From positions 186,001 through 250,000 of the forward strand of contig NCGN01000002.1 in NCBI GenBank assembly GCA_002281575.1: DNA of 64,000 bases. Direction: 5' to 3'. This stretch comes from Sphingobacteriia bacterium 28-36-52. GTDB lineage: Bacteria; Bacteroidota; Bacteroidia; Chitinophagales; Chitinophagaceae. Shown here one piece after another: positions 35,549 through 44,572 of the stretch. A program made the position numbers and the translations under genes. The notes below the pieces were generated by a model. That model made no database searches. It had not been told where the DNA came from and saw only the letters and a program-made list of their open reading frames with translations. Every line of letters starts with the position of its first letter. Position 1 is the first letter of the stretch.

Positions 35549-36754
35549 ATGAACCAATATATTGCTCAATTAGCTCGTATGGGGGCTGCTAAAAAAAGGA
35601 CCATAATTGGGTTAATGAGTGGCACTTCATTGGATGGTTTAGATATTGCATTATGTGAAATTGGTGGAAGTGGAATGGAAACCGAAGTGGTATTGAAAAA
35701 ATTTACAACAGTTTCATTTGAAGAAGCATTTAAAAATTCCATCCGGTCTATTTTTTCTAAAAAAATCGTTGATTTTGAACAGTTGTGTTTATTAAATCCA
35801 TGGGTTGGTGAAAAACATGCTTCCATTATTTTAGCTACTTTGAAAAGTTGGGGGATTGATCCCTCCGAGATAGATTTAATTGCAAGTCATGGGCAAACGG
35901 TTTATCATGCCCCTAAAATTTTACATGGCCATCCTCAATTCGGAAACGGCACTTTGCAAATTGGAGATGGGGATCATATAGCGGTTAAAACGGGTATCAT
36001 AACCATTAGCGATTTCAGGCAAAAACATATTGCTGCAGGGGGAGAAGGCGCACCACTAGCAGTATATGGGGATTATTTTATTTTTAGCAAAAAGGGCGAA
36101 GACCGCATCATGTTAAATATTGGCGGAATTGCCAACTACACTTTTTTACCTGGGAATTTAGATGCTTCCAAAATTTTTAGTACCGATACTGGTCCGGGGA
36201 ATACGTTGATGGATCAGTTGGCTCAAAAACATTTTGATTTGCCTTACGATAAAGATGCTGCTATTGCATTGAAAGGAACAGTTAATAATGCATTACTAAC
36301 TGTATTATTAAAAGATGCGTTTTTTGAAAAACCCTTTCCAAAAACTACTGGACCTGAATTGTTCAACCTTGATTATTTAGAAAAAGCAATAGAAGCAGCT
36401 GAACAAAAAGGAATTACTGTGTACGATACAATGGCTACGTTAAATAGACTCACTGCACAAACTATAGTAGCAGCAATTCAAAAAGGACAAGAGTTGATTG
36501 GGTACAAAAAATTATCTATTTATAGCAGTGGTGGAGGAATGCATAATCCATTGATTATGGAGCAAATTAAAGCGGCATTACCCGAGTCTACTTTTTTTAC
36601 TACCGATGCATTGCAAATTCATCCCGATGCAAAAGAAGCTGTCTTATTTGCCGTTCTTGCGAATGAACATGTGGCTGGTGGTGTGCTTGAAATTGGCGCT
36701 GGCAAAGCAGGTATTCCTGCAGTAACAATGGGAAAAATCAGTTTCCCTAAATAA
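35549..36754 (+). CDS. anmK: anhydro-N-acetylmuramic acid kinase
   Basis: Phosphorylates and opens 1,6-anhydro-MurNAc during cell-wall recycling. The 401-aa protein has the nucleotide and sugar motifs GLMSGTSLDGLD (about residue 21), SHGQTVYH, GDGDHIA, FRQKHIAAGGEGAPL, NIGGIANYT and STDTGPGNTLMD. A short N-terminal extension precedes the usual family start; an internal ATG at residue 11 is an alternative. TATTTTAG lies 15 nt upstream. Confidence 0.94.
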   Translation: MNQYIAQLARMGAAKKRTIIGLMSGTSLDGLDIALCEIGGSGMETEVVLKKFTTVSFEEAFKNSIRSIFSKKIVDFEQLCLLNPWVGEKHASIILATLKSWGIDPSEIDLIASHGQTVYHAPKILHGHPQFGNGTLQIGDGDHIAVKTGIITISDFRQKHIAAGGEGAPLAVYGDYFIFSKKGEDRIMLNIGGIANYTFLPGNLDASKIFSTDTGPGNTLMDQLAQKHFDLPYDKDAAIALKGTVNNALLTVLLKDAFFEKPFPKTTGPELFNLDYLEKAIEAAEQKGITVYDTMATLNRLTAQTIVAAIQKGQELIGYKKLSIYSSGGGMHNPLIMEQIKAALPESTFFTTDALQIHPDAKEAVLFAVLANEHVAGGVLEIGAGKAGIPAVTMGKISFPK

Positions 36755-36778
36755 AAAGCCGCCCCTTTTGGGAGCGGC
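36753..36778 (-). terminator. terminator of the minus-strand exported protein gene
   Basis: Read on the minus strand, GCCGCTCCC pairs with GGGGCGGC around AAAA and is followed by TTTTT. It abuts the end of anmK and may help stop that transcript as well, but the T run favours the minus direction. Confidence 0.75.
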
Positions 36779-36808
36779 CGCTCATCTTAAACCATATTGC
36801 GCTGCGAA

Positions 36809-37246
36809 CTACTTTCTTGAATTAGAAAAAATGCTTACTTCTCCATATTCAGTGATGGCTAAAACCAAATATTCTGTTTCAGTTGTCATGGATACATAAT
36901 AGGTAGACTCATTGTAACCATTGGTAAAAACAATGCACTCTTCTAAGTCGTATGCTGGGAATGTGTATTTACTTGTAATTTTTTTGATGGCATTTTTAGG
37001 AAGCTTATCAAAATCTTGGTAACGAGTGGTTCCAATTAAATCACCTTCTTGATTGTAAAATACTTCTACTTTTTGTTCTTCTACTACTACACTTGCTTTT
37101 TCAAAATTGGCTGCAGATTTCCATTGAACATTGGAAACCTTACCCAATAGGCTTTTCAAGTTGCCTTTATCGTTTAAACTGGTTGTAGTGGTAGCAAAGC
37201 TACTGGTGCTTACTAAAACTGCTGCTGCAATTAAAATCTTTTTCAT
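36809..37246 (-). CDS. hypothetical exported protein (PepSY-like fold possible)
   Basis: A 145-aa protein with a clear signal peptide (MKKILIAAAVLVSTSSFA, cleavage about residue 19). The mature part has a pattern of two helix/strand repeats (for example FDKLPKNAIKKITSKY followed by several strands), resembling the PepSY-like/BLIP-like small periplasmic proteins common in Bacteroidota. No catalytic motif is visible. Its terminator is at 36753-36778. Confidence 0.6.
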   Translation of the reverse strand: MKKILIAAAVLVSTSSFATTTTSLNDKGNLKSLLGKVSNVQWKSAANFEKASVVVEEQKVEVFYNQEGDLIGTTRYQDFDKLPKNAIKKITSKYTFPAYDLEECIVFTNGYNESTYYVSMTTETEYLVLAITEYGEVSIFSNSRK

Positions 37247-37631
37247 AATGTTTTATTTTGTGTTAGTTATTTAATTTTTACAAGTCAAAACTACTTGCTT
37301 GCATATCTCAGACGAAGCTGATTGTGATAGGTTACATGGCTATAGGGGGTATTTAGATGAGCGGTAAAGCATAGGGTGAGCATGTTTTAGCTTATGATGT
37401 TGAAACATAATACTGTAGCGGTTTACAAGCTATTTGTTCAAAAAATGTTAAGGAGCTTGGGGCTGTGATGAGAATTGTTAAAGGAACTTTCACACTTGAT
37501 AAAAGGTTGGTAAATAGACCGTTTTAGGGTTAATTTTGAAAAAAAAGGAAAAAAACCTTTTTTACTCTTGTTATTTTGGTGGATTTACTTACCTTTGCCG
37601 TCCGAAAAAATCGGAAAAAAACATTTGAGTC
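37247..37631. other. gene-free 385-bp stretch upstream of rpmB
   Basis: No credible ORF on either strand. It holds an 8-bp hairpin AAAAAAGG/CCTTTTTT (37541-37548 and 37556-37563) that looks like a terminator, although no gene precedes it on the + strand. Downstream come the rpmB promoter and leader. The rest is unremarkable. Confidence 0.6.
37568..37597 (+). promoter_or_regulatory. promoter of the rpmB-rpmG unit
   Basis: TTG (37568-37570), a 19-nt spacer, then TACCTTTG (37590-37597): a strong -33/-7 match. The ATG of rpmB is 34 nt downstream. Confidence 0.75.
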
Positions 37632-37868
37632 ATGGCAAGAGTATGTCAGATAACCGGTAAAAAGCCAATAGTTGGTAACAGTGTTTCTCACTCAAACATT
37701 AAAACCAAGCGTCGTTTCTTACCTAATTTGCAAAAAAAGCGTTTCTTCTTTGCAGAAGAAGATCGTTGGGTAACAATGAAAGTGTCTACGGATGCTCTCA
37801 GAACCATTAATAAAAATGGTCTTAGTACAGTAATCAAAGAAATGAGGGCCAACGGCGCTAAAATCTAA
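37632..37868 (+). CDS. rpmB: 50S ribosomal protein bL28
   Basis: A 78-aa ribosomal protein beginning [16 protein letters not shown], the classical bL28 start, with the basic [19 protein letters not shown] segment and RTINKNGL near the C-terminus. It is the first gene of a conserved Bacteroidota group followed by rpmG, a DUF4295 gene and ftsY. Confidence 0.97.
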   Translation: MARVCQITGKKPIVGNSVSHSNIKTKRRFLPNLQKKRFFFAEEDRWVTMKVSTDALRTINKNGLSTVIKEMRANGAKI

Positions 37869-37893
37869 CTAAACACAGTAAACTACCTATAAA

Positions 37894-38076
37894 ATGGCAA
37901 AGAAAGGTAACAGGGTTCAAGTAATATTGGAATGCACTGAGCATAAGACCAGCGGTCAAGCCGGTACAAGTCGTTATATTACTACCAAGAACAAGAAGAA
38001 TACGCCTGAGCGTATTGAATTGAAGAAATTCAACCCAATTTTGAAAAAAGTAACCGTTCATAAAGAAATCAAATAA
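37894..38076 (+). CDS. rpmG: 50S ribosomal protein bL33
   Basis: A 60-aa ribosomal protein with [32 protein letters not shown] and a basic tail, as in bL33. It has a single Cys, so it is the zinc-free form. It starts 25 bp after rpmB and 2 bp separate it from the next gene. Confidence 0.97.
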   Translation: MAKKGNRVQVILECTEHKTSGQAGTSRYITTKNKKNTPERIELKKFNPILKKVTVHKEIK

Positions 38077-38078
38077 TC

Positions 38079-38252
38079 ATGGCTAAAGTAGCTTCCAAAA
38101 ACGCGAAAGTAAAAGACTTAAAAGCAGCAGCTGAAGCAAAGAACTGGACTAAAGTAATTAAGGCCGTTCGTAGCCCTAAGTCTGGTGCATACACTTTCAA
38201 AGAGCAAATCATACACAAAGACAAAGTAAACGAGTTCATCTCAGCGAAATAG
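38079..38252 (+). CDS. DUF4295 small basic protein
   Basis: A 57-aa basic protein starting MAKVASKNAKVKDLK and containing VIKAVRSPKSGAYTFKEQI, the signature of the DUF4295 family. The family appears restricted to Bacteroidota, follows rpmG, and is presumed ribosome-associated; I know of no demonstrated role. It is separated from rpmG by 2 bp and is followed by a strong terminator. Confidence 0.88.
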   Translation: MAKVASKNAKVKDLKAAAEAKNWTKVIKAVRSPKSGAYTFKEQIIHKDKVNEFISAK

Positions 38253-38273
38253 TCTTCTGTTGTTAATAATCTT

Positions 38274-38306
38274 AAAGCTTCCTTCATCATAGTCGGAGGC
38301 TTTTTT
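38274..38306 (+). terminator. terminator after the DUF4295 gene
   Basis: AAAGCTTCC (38274-38282) pairs with GGAGGCTTT (38295-38303), one G-U pair included, followed by six T. It separates the ribosomal genes from ftsY. Confidence 0.9.
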
Positions 38307-38331
38307 GTATTAATCCATAAATACATGTACA

Positions 38332-39294
38332 ATGGGTTTTTTCGATAAATTATTTGGTAAAAAAGAGAAAGAAAGCCTTGATCAGGGTTTACAAAAAACC
38401 AAAGAAGGTTTCTTGTCTAAGCTCACCAAAGCAATTGCCGGCAAAACTACTATTGACGACGAAGTGCTAGATAATTTGGAAGAAGCATTAATTGGTGCAG
38501 ATGTAGGTGTTGAAACTACATTAAAAATTATCAAGCAAATTGAATTGAGGGCTAAAAGTGACAAATACCTCAATACCAGTGAATTAAACAAGATACTTCA
38601 AGAAGAAATCGCATCTATTTTAGTAGATGCCCCCGCTGATTCCTTACAGGGATTCACCGTTCCTGCAAATAAGAAGCCGTATATTATTTTGGTTGTTGGG
38701 GTTAATGGGGTGGGTAAAACAACTACCATAGGTAAGTTGGCTTCCCGCTTTAAAGCGGCTGGAAATGAAGTTATATTAGGTGCTGCGGATACGTTTAGAG
38801 CGGCTGCTGTTGATCAATTAACCATTTGGAGCGAACGAGTAGGAGTGTCTATTGTTAAGCAAGCTATGGGCTCCGATCCTAGTGCTGTTGCTTATGATAC
38901 CGTGGCCAGTGCTGTTGCTAAAAATGCAGATATCGTTATTATAGATACTGCAGGGCGTTTACACAATAAAGCCCATTTAATGGATGAGCTAAATAAAATT
39001 AAGCGGGTAATTCAAAAAGTAGTTCCAGATGGGCCTCATGAAGTATTATTGGTATTGGATGGATCTACCGGTCAAAATGCGGTTGAACAAGCACGTCATT
39101 TTACTGCAACTACCAATGTTACTGCATTAGCTATTACAAAATTAGATGGTACAGCTAAAGGCGGGGTTGTTTTGGCCATTGCCGATCAATTTAGTATTCC
39201 CGTAAAATATATTGGTGTTGGCGAAAAAGTAGAAGATTTATTAATTTTCAATAAAGCAGCTTTTGTAGATACTTTATTTTCTATTCAAAAATAA
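38332..39294 (+). CDS. ftsY: signal recognition particle receptor FtsY
   Basis: The GTPase receptor that docks SRP-bound ribosomes at the inner membrane. The 320-aa protein is mainly the NG domain: a helical N domain (about 20-95), G1 GVNGVGKTTT (about 124-133), DTFRAAAVDQL, DTAGRL, TKLDGTAKGG and a C-terminal GVGEKVEDL. The acidic A domain of enterobacterial FtsY is missing, as is normal in Bacteroidota. Confidence 0.97.
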   Translation: MGFFDKLFGKKEKESLDQGLQKTKEGFLSKLTKAIAGKTTIDDEVLDNLEEALIGADVGVETTLKIIKQIELRAKSDKYLNTSELNKILQEEIASILVDAPADSLQGFTVPANKKPYIILVVGVNGVGKTTTIGKLASRFKAAGNEVILGAADTFRAAAVDQLTIWSERVGVSIVKQAMGSDPSAVAYDTVASAVAKNADIVIIDTAGRLHNKAHLMDELNKIKRVIQKVVPDGPHEVLLVLDGSTGQNAVEQARHFTATTNVTALAITKLDGTAKGGVVLAIADQFSIPVKYIGVGEKVEDLLIFNKAAFVDTLFSIQK

Positions 39295-39299
39295 TCAAA

Positions 39300-39710
39300 A
39301 TGAAAAAAGGGATCATTCTATTGGCCATTTTGGCTATTGTTTCAACTAAGTTGAATGCTCAACTTGGAAATGTATCGGAAAAAGCTAAATTGAGTTCAAC
39401 CGCTGCTCAATTTGATGTAAATTCATTAACCAGTGGTATAATGGGAAAGCTTTCTTCTGCGTTGGCGTTAACTGCCGCTCAAAAGCCCAAAGTAGCCAGT
39501 GTCATTACTGAGTATTTGAGCCAAAAAGCACAATTTATTGCTAAACAAAAAACCAGTCCAGCAGAATATACACAACGTCAAATGGGTATTTTTCAAGGGG
39601 TGAAATCTAAATTGGCCGGAATATTGGTCAAGAAGCAAATGAATAAGTTCCTAGGATTGAAGCCTGTTACCAATGATCCAGCCAACGTTTTGTCTCAATT
39701 GTTTTTTTAG
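39300..39710 (+). CDS. hypothetical exported protein
   Basis: A 136-aa protein with a signal peptide (MKKGIILLAILAIVSTKLNAQ). The mature part is helical, with LGNVSEKAKL, LTAAQKPKVASVITEYLSQK and a Lys-rich middle. I do not recognise a family for certain. The gap to ftsY is 5 bp, so it is probably co-transcribed. Its end touches the convergent beta-barrel gene. Confidence 0.6.
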   Translation: MKKGIILLAILAIVSTKLNAQLGNVSEKAKLSSTAAQFDVNSLTSGIMGKLSSALALTAAQKPKVASVITEYLSQKAQFIAKQKTSPAEYTQRQMGIFQGVKSKLAGILVKKQMNKFLGLKPVTNDPANVLSQLFF

Positions 39711-40183
39711 AAAGTATAGCGAATAGCTAATCCTCCCCATCCACCTTCAAAATAATTGTATCCAATAATATTAAAGGAGGGCTGCCAATCAAAACTGAGG
39801 TTGAGCGGAGCTCCTTTAATTTTATAGTCCAATCCCAATACTCCATCTACTCCAATTGCTAATCCATTGGCCCTGGTGGGGTATCTGTTTTTCCAACTAT
39901 CACTCCAAATACCTAAATGACCACCTCCACCTACATACCACTGCAGCCCTTCGGCCCCTTCAATGGGAAAGTGCAACTCATATAATCCAGTTAGCCTAAA
40001 TCCATCAGCAGAAATATATCCCAACCCTTCAATGGCTTTGCCTTTTGCAATAAAATGTTTAACAGAAACAGCTCCTGGATACATTTTTACTCCCAATGCT
40101 GTTTGATAGCTGGTTCCATTATTTTGAGCATAAGTTGTTCCGCCAATGAATAGGGCAGCTAAAAGTGCAAATGTTCTTCTCAT
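39707..40183 (-). CDS. small exported outer-membrane beta-barrel-like protein
   Basis: A 158-aa protein with a signal peptide (ending GTTYAQ). It shows alternating Gly/aromatic strands (WYVGGGGHLGIWS, LSFDWQPSFN) and ends in AIRYTF, with the C-terminal Phe typical of outer membrane barrels. The fold probably has eight strands. No function is evident. Confidence 0.62.
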   Translation of the reverse strand: MRRTFALLAALFIGGTTYAQNNGTSYQTALGVKMYPGAVSVKHFIAKGKAIEGLGYISADGFRLTGLYELHFPIEGAEGLQWYVGGGGHLGIWSDSWKNRYPTRANGLAIGVDGVLGLDYKIKGAPLNLSFDWQPSFNIIGYNYFEGGWGGLAIRYTF

Positions 40184-40288
40184 TGTCTTTAGTCTTTGTT
40201 TTACTTTATCCTTATAAAATCATGCCAATCATCAACCTAAGTAGTAAAAAAAATGTTAAGCTCCTGAACAGTTCCATTTTTTTATAAT

Positions 40289-40296
40289 TAGGTTTG
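40289..40296 (+). promoter_or_regulatory. -7 box of the polyprenyl synthetase gene
   Basis: TAGGTTTG, a perfect TAnnTTTG, ending four bases before the ATG at 40301; transcription would start at or near the initiation codon. Confidence 0.6.
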
Positions 40297-40300
40297 TAGC

Positions 40301-41266
40301 ATGTATTCATTTAAAGAATTAGTTGTACAGTTTAGCGAGCGATTTTCATCGGCCCATTTTGACAATGAACCTGCATCATTGTATGATCCTTGTAATTATT
40401 TTTTAACAATTGGAGGTAAAAGAATTAGGCCCATTTTATGTTTAATGGGAAATGAATTGTTTAATGAAATTGATAAAGATGCTTTTCAGTTGGCCACTGC
40501 CATTGAGCTCTTCCATAATTTTACTTTAATTCATGATGATATTATGGATGCTGCTGCGTTAAGACGTGGCATGGAAACCATTCACACTAAATACAACAGC
40601 AGCACTGCTATACTTGCAGGTGATGTAATGATGATTAAGTCTTATGAATACATTAATAAGATGAATGGTCCTTACTTACAAAAAATCTTGCGCATATTCA
40701 ATACTACTGCTAAAGAAGTATGTGAAGGGCAACAGCTAGACATGGATTTTGAACAAAAGGAAATGGTTACTTTAGATCAGTATATTCAAATGATTACTTT
40801 AAAAACTTCGGTATTATTAGCTGCCAGTTTAGAAATGGGTGCAATCATAGGTGGTGCAAGCGAAGGAAATTGTAGGCATTTGTATGAGTTTGGTAAAAAT
40901 TTAGGTATTGCTTTTCAAATTCAAGATGATTACCTAGATGCATTTGGCGATCCAGAAAAATTTGGAAAAGAAGTCGGGGGCGATATTCGCCAAAACAAAA
41001 AAACGTTTTTGTTATTACATACACTTGAAGTAGCTCCTGATGAACAGAAACAACAGTTAATGGAATTAATGAAAGACCAATCATCTCAGAAAGTACAAAA
41101 AGTGTTGTCAATTTATAAAGCTTGTGGAGTGGATGCCTGGGCCAATACTTTAAAAGAACATTACTTAAATACTGCGCTCAAACATTTAGAAGATATTGCA
41201 GTAGTTTCTAGTCGAAAACTGCCCCTGAAAGAATTGGCTAGTTTCTTGATTCAACGAGATGTTTAA
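40301..41266 (+). CDS. polyprenyl synthetase (trans-isoprenyl diphosphate synthase)
   Basis: A 321-aa all-helical prenyltransferase that extends allylic diphosphates with isopentenyl diphosphate. The first aspartate-rich motif is HDDIMDAAALRRG (about residues 78-90). The second is QIQDDYLDAFGD (about 206-217), with GGKRIRP near the N-terminus. Chain length depends on residues before the first motif and cannot be given; octaprenyl or geranylgeranyl for menaquinone is likely. Confidence 0.9.
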   Translation: MYSFKELVVQFSERFSSAHFDNEPASLYDPCNYFLTIGGKRIRPILCLMGNELFNEIDKDAFQLATAIELFHNFTLIHDDIMDAAALRRGMETIHTKYNSSTAILAGDVMMIKSYEYINKMNGPYLQKILRIFNTTAKEVCEGQQLDMDFEQKEMVTLDQYIQMITLKTSVLLAASLEMGAIIGGASEGNCRHLYEFGKNLGIAFQIQDDYLDAFGDPEKFGKEVGGDIRQNKKTFLLLHTLEVAPDEQKQQLMELMKDQSSQKVQKVLSIYKACGVDAWANTLKEHYLNTALKHLEDIAVVSSRKLPLKELASFLIQRDV

Positions 41267-41297
41267 TTTGCTTATCTTCCTACCAAAATAATCATAC

Positions 41298-42998
41298 ATG
41301 TCTTCTTCTTTATTTAGAAAGAAATCATTGGATAAAATTACTGCGGATGCTGCTGCTGGTATAAGCGATTCTCATTCAGGTAAACTTAAAAAAGTATTGG
41401 GTGTAAAAGACCTTACTTTTATGGGAATTGCAGCTGTTATTGGTGCAGGTATTTTTTCTACCATTGGGTCCGCTGCTTATAATGGAGGTCCGGGAATTGC
41501 CATCTTATTTGTAATAACAGCAATTACTTGTGGTTTCAGCGCGCTTTGTTACGCAGAGTTTGCAAGTAGAATTCCTATTTCAGGAAGTGCATACACTTAT
41601 GCATATGTTTCCTTTGGTGAAGTAGTTGCCTGGATTATAGGATGGGCTTTAATTTTGGAATACGCCATTGGAAATATTGTAGTTGCCATTAGCTGGAGCG
41701 GTTATTTCAATAATTTATTAGAGGGCTTCCATATTCATTTACCTGGTTGGTTGTCTACCAATGCAAGCAATGCCCAATTAGGATATGAAGAAGCCGTCAA
41801 AGCTTTGGCAGCTGGTGAAGCACCAGAAACCATGACCAAGCACGCAAAATTGGGGTATGATGCTATTATGAATGCACCTATGATTGGTTCATGGAAAGTT
41901 ATTTTGAATGTACCAGCATTCTTTATTGTTATGTTGATTACTTGGTTGGCTTATATTGGAATTAAAGAAAGTAAGCGCAGTACCAATATTATGGTCATAT
42001 TTAAATTGGCTGTAATTGTGGGTATCATCATTGTAGGCTTTTTCTATGTTGATACTACTAACTGGACCCCATTCTTACCTAATGGAATTGGCGGAGTCTT
42101 GGCTGGTGTTTCAGCGGTATTCTATGCCTATATTGGGTTTGATGCTATTTCTACTACTGCTGAAGAATGCAAGGATCCGCAAAGAGATTTGCCAAAAGGC
42201 ATGATGTACTCTTTATTGATTTGTACGGTATTATATATTCTTGTAGCATTGGTATTAACTGGGATGGTACATTACAGTGAACTGAAAGTGGATGATCCTT
42301 TGGCTTATGTTTTTGATAAGTTGAATATGAATAAAATAGGGTATCTGATTTCTGTGAGTGCAGTTGTTGCAACCACTAGTGTATTATTGGTTTTTCAAAT
42401 GGGACAACCCCGAATTTGGATGAGCATGAGTAGGGATGGATTATTACCTAAGAAATTTGCACAAGTACATCCCAAATACCAAACTCCATCATTTTCTACC
42501 ATTGTAACAGGATTATTAGTTGGAATTCCTTCTTTATTTATCAGCAGTGGGTTCATGACCGACCTTACTAGTATTGGAACTTTATTTGCTTTTGTGTTGG
42601 TTTGCTTTGGGGTTTTGGTATTGCCTAAAATAGCTGAAAGTGCAGGACGAAAAGGGTTTAAGCTTCCTTACATTAATGGTAAATATATTATACCTGCAAT
42701 TGTATTGCTTATTACCGTTTTGTTCAGGAATAGAATTAATGATGCTTTCATTAATATAGGCAATGAAGGATCTCAAGAAATATTATTTTTGATTTTCATG
42801 GTTATTGCTTTAGTAACCGCATTCTATAGTTTCATAAGGTCTTATTCTTTTATTCCTGTTGCAGGAGCCCTATGCTGTTTATACTTGATGATTGAAATTC
42901 CTGCAATTAGTTGGCTCTGGTTTTTTGGATGGATGGCATTGGGATTAATTATTTATTTCTTTTACGGTAAAAACAAAAGCAAATTGGCTCAATCATGA
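41298..42998 (+). CDS. APC family amino acid permease
   Basis: A 566-aa transporter with about 12-14 membrane segments. The family motif GAGIFSTIG lies in helix 1 (about residues 49-57), and later ones include GFDAISTTAEECKDPQRDLPKG, typical of cationic amino acid transporter-like (YfnA/CAT) proteins. An extended loop of about 50 residues follows helix 4 (around KALAAGEAPETMTK). Substrate is probably a basic or branched amino acid; specificity is not readable. Overlaps the next gene by 4 bp. Confidence 0.87.
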   Translation: MSSSLFRKKSLDKITADAAAGISDSHSGKLKKVLGVKDLTFMGIAAVIGAGIFSTIGSAAYNGGPGIAILFVITAITCGFSALCYAEFASRIPISGSAYTYAYVSFGEVVAWIIGWALILEYAIGNIVVAISWSGYFNNLLEGFHIHLPGWLSTNASNAQLGYEEAVKALAAGEAPETMTKHAKLGYDAIMNAPMIGSWKVILNVPAFFIVMLITWLAYIGIKESKRSTNIMVIFKLAVIVGIIIVGFFYVDTTNWTPFLPNGIGGVLAGVSAVFYAYIGFDAISTTAEECKDPQRDLPKGMMYSLLICTVLYILVALVLTGMVHYSELKVDDPLAYVFDKLNMNKIGYLISVSAVVATTSVLLVFQMGQPRIWMSMSRDGLLPKKFAQVHPKYQTPSFSTIVTGLLVGIPSLFISSGFMTDLTSIGTLFAFVLVCFGVLVLPKIAESAGRKGFKLPYINGKYIIPAIVLLITVLFRNRINDAFINIGNEGSQEILFLIFMVIALVTAFYSFIRSYSFIPVAGALCCLYLMIEIPAISWLWFFGWMALGLIIYFFYGKNKSKLAQS

Positions 42999-44020
42999 AG
43001 TACCAAATAGGCGATGATATCTTAGTGTTACACAGCAATGAGGAGGGTAAAGTAATAGAAATTATCAACGACAAGATGGTGATGATTGAAGTAAGGGGAG
43101 TGAAGTTTCCTGCCTATATGGATCAGATTGACTTCCCTTATTTTAAACGATTTACAGAGAAAAAAAATATCCCATCTAAAAAAATTGAACCCAAAACGTA
43201 TGTAGATCAGGTTCCAAAAGAAAAGCCACAACCCAATCAAATTAAGGTTTCAGAAGGGGTGTGGTTGTCATTTATACCTAAATTTACATTGGATGATTTT
43301 AACGACGAAGTAGTAGAGCTACTAAAAATTCATTTAGTAAATAAAACCAATCAGGGATACCAATTTGTTTATCATCAATACTTTAATGGGGATGAATTTT
43401 TTTCACTGAAAAATGATATTCAGCCATTTCATGATTTTTATTTACACGATATAAAATTTGAAGCAGTTAATGATACCCCTTCTTTTTCAATAGATTTTAG
43501 TTTGCTGAATCAACAAAAAGGAAAAGCGGAACATTATGAAGTTCAGTTGAAATTGAAGCCTAAACAGGTGTTTCAAAAAATTGAATTGCTGAAGGAAAAC
43601 AACGAGCCCACTTTTTCTTATTCCTTATTTAATGATTATCCTGATAAGGCATTAGATACTTTGCCTTTAGATAGTTTAAGAGCTAAAGGGTACAAAGTAT
43701 ACGATGCTGGACGTGTAAAAGAATTCCTGCCACCTGCAAGATCCGTTATTGATTTACATATTGAAAAACTGACCAATGGGCATGCTCATATGACCAACTT
43801 TGAAATGTTGACACTTCAGTTAGCTGAATTAGAAAAATGGGTAGATTTAGCTGTTGCACACAAGCAATCAGAACTGGTAGTCATTCATGGCGTAGGAACA
43901 GGTAAACTTAGAGAGGAAGTGCACGAGATACTCAAAACTCGAAAGGAGGTAAAACAGTTTTACAATCAATACGATGCCCGTTTTGGATATGGTGCAACAC
44001 AAGTATTCTTTCAATATTAG
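42995..44020 (+). CDS. DUF2027 and Smr domain protein
   Basis: A 341-aa protein with an N-terminal KOW/SH3-like part (residues 1-50, DDILVLHSNEEGKVIEI), a middle DUF2027-type beta domain, and a C-terminal Smr domain (about 255-341). The Smr domain has VIDLHIEKL and VVIHGVGTGKLREEVHEIL, the DNA-nicking or RNA-binding signatures seen in MutS2. It is linked to the permease by ATGA overlap. Function is not established; a role in RNA or ribosome quality control is possible by analogy with MutS2. Confidence 0.78.
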   Translation: MKYQIGDDILVLHSNEEGKVIEIINDKMVMIEVRGVKFPAYMDQIDFPYFKRFTEKKNIPSKKIEPKTYVDQVPKEKPQPNQIKVSEGVWLSFIPKFTLDDFNDEVVELLKIHLVNKTNQGYQFVYHQYFNGDEFFSLKNDIQPFHDFYLHDIKFEAVNDTPSFSIDFSLLNQQKGKAEHYEVQLKLKPKQVFQKIELLKENNEPTFSYSLFNDYPDKALDTLPLDSLRAKGYKVYDAGRVKEFLPPARSVIDLHIEKLTNGHAHMTNFEMLTLQLAELEKWVDLAVAHKQSELVVIHGVGTGKLREEVHEILKTRKEVKQFYNQYDARFGYGATQVFFQY

Positions 44021-44137
44021 TTTTTCGGCACTTATTGATGCATAGTTTATACAAAGTAATGGGTATTTTTTGCACCTATCTGCTAATTCAGCTATACTAT
44101 AAACCACATTGCTCAGTCAATACGTATCTTCGTAAGT

Positions 44138-44505
44138 ACTATAAACCCGAGCCATCGCTCCAATTTATTGGGGAGGAAAGTCCGGACAGTATAGAGCAAC
44201 CCACCGGTTAAGCGCCGGCTTCCCAATTTATTGGGAAAGAGAGAGTGCCACAGAAAATAACTACCATGCTAAAACATGGAAAAGGTGAAAATGTGAGGTA
44301 AGAGCTCACGGTAACAGGTGGTAACACTTGTTGTGGGTAAACCTTGGGTACTGTAATGCCATGTAAAGGATTGTTCGAGAGTTGCTCGTTCTCGTTTCCA
44401 ATTTATTGGAACGCAATCCAGGGTAGGCAGCAAGATCGCAATAGTAATGTTGCGGCTAGATAAATGATGGAGTTGAAACAGAATCCGGCTTACGAGGTTT
44501 ATGGT
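44138..44505 (+). ncRNA. rnpB: RNase P RNA
   Basis: The catalytic RNA of tRNA 5' processing. Conserved core elements are GAGGAAAGTCCGGAC near the 5' end (44172-44186), the AGAGTGCCACAGAAA region (44240-44254), and CAGAATCCGGCTTAC near the 3' end. Helix P1 pairs ACTATAAACC (44138-44147) with GGTTTATGGT (44496-44505), which I use to set the ends. Three hairpins contain the identical 12-mer CCAATTTATTGG (44160, 44223 and 44398). A T run follows the gene. Confidence 0.93.
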
Positions 44506-44572
44506 ATTTTTTTCCGCACCCTATCAATGACTGCAAAACAGCATTGGAACAATTATTTTGTCATAATAAGAA

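Noticed and set aside
44308..44325. GTAAC repeats inside rnpB
   Set aside because: They are direct, not inverted, and belong to the conserved RNase P RNA core (GGTAACAGGTGGTAAC region).
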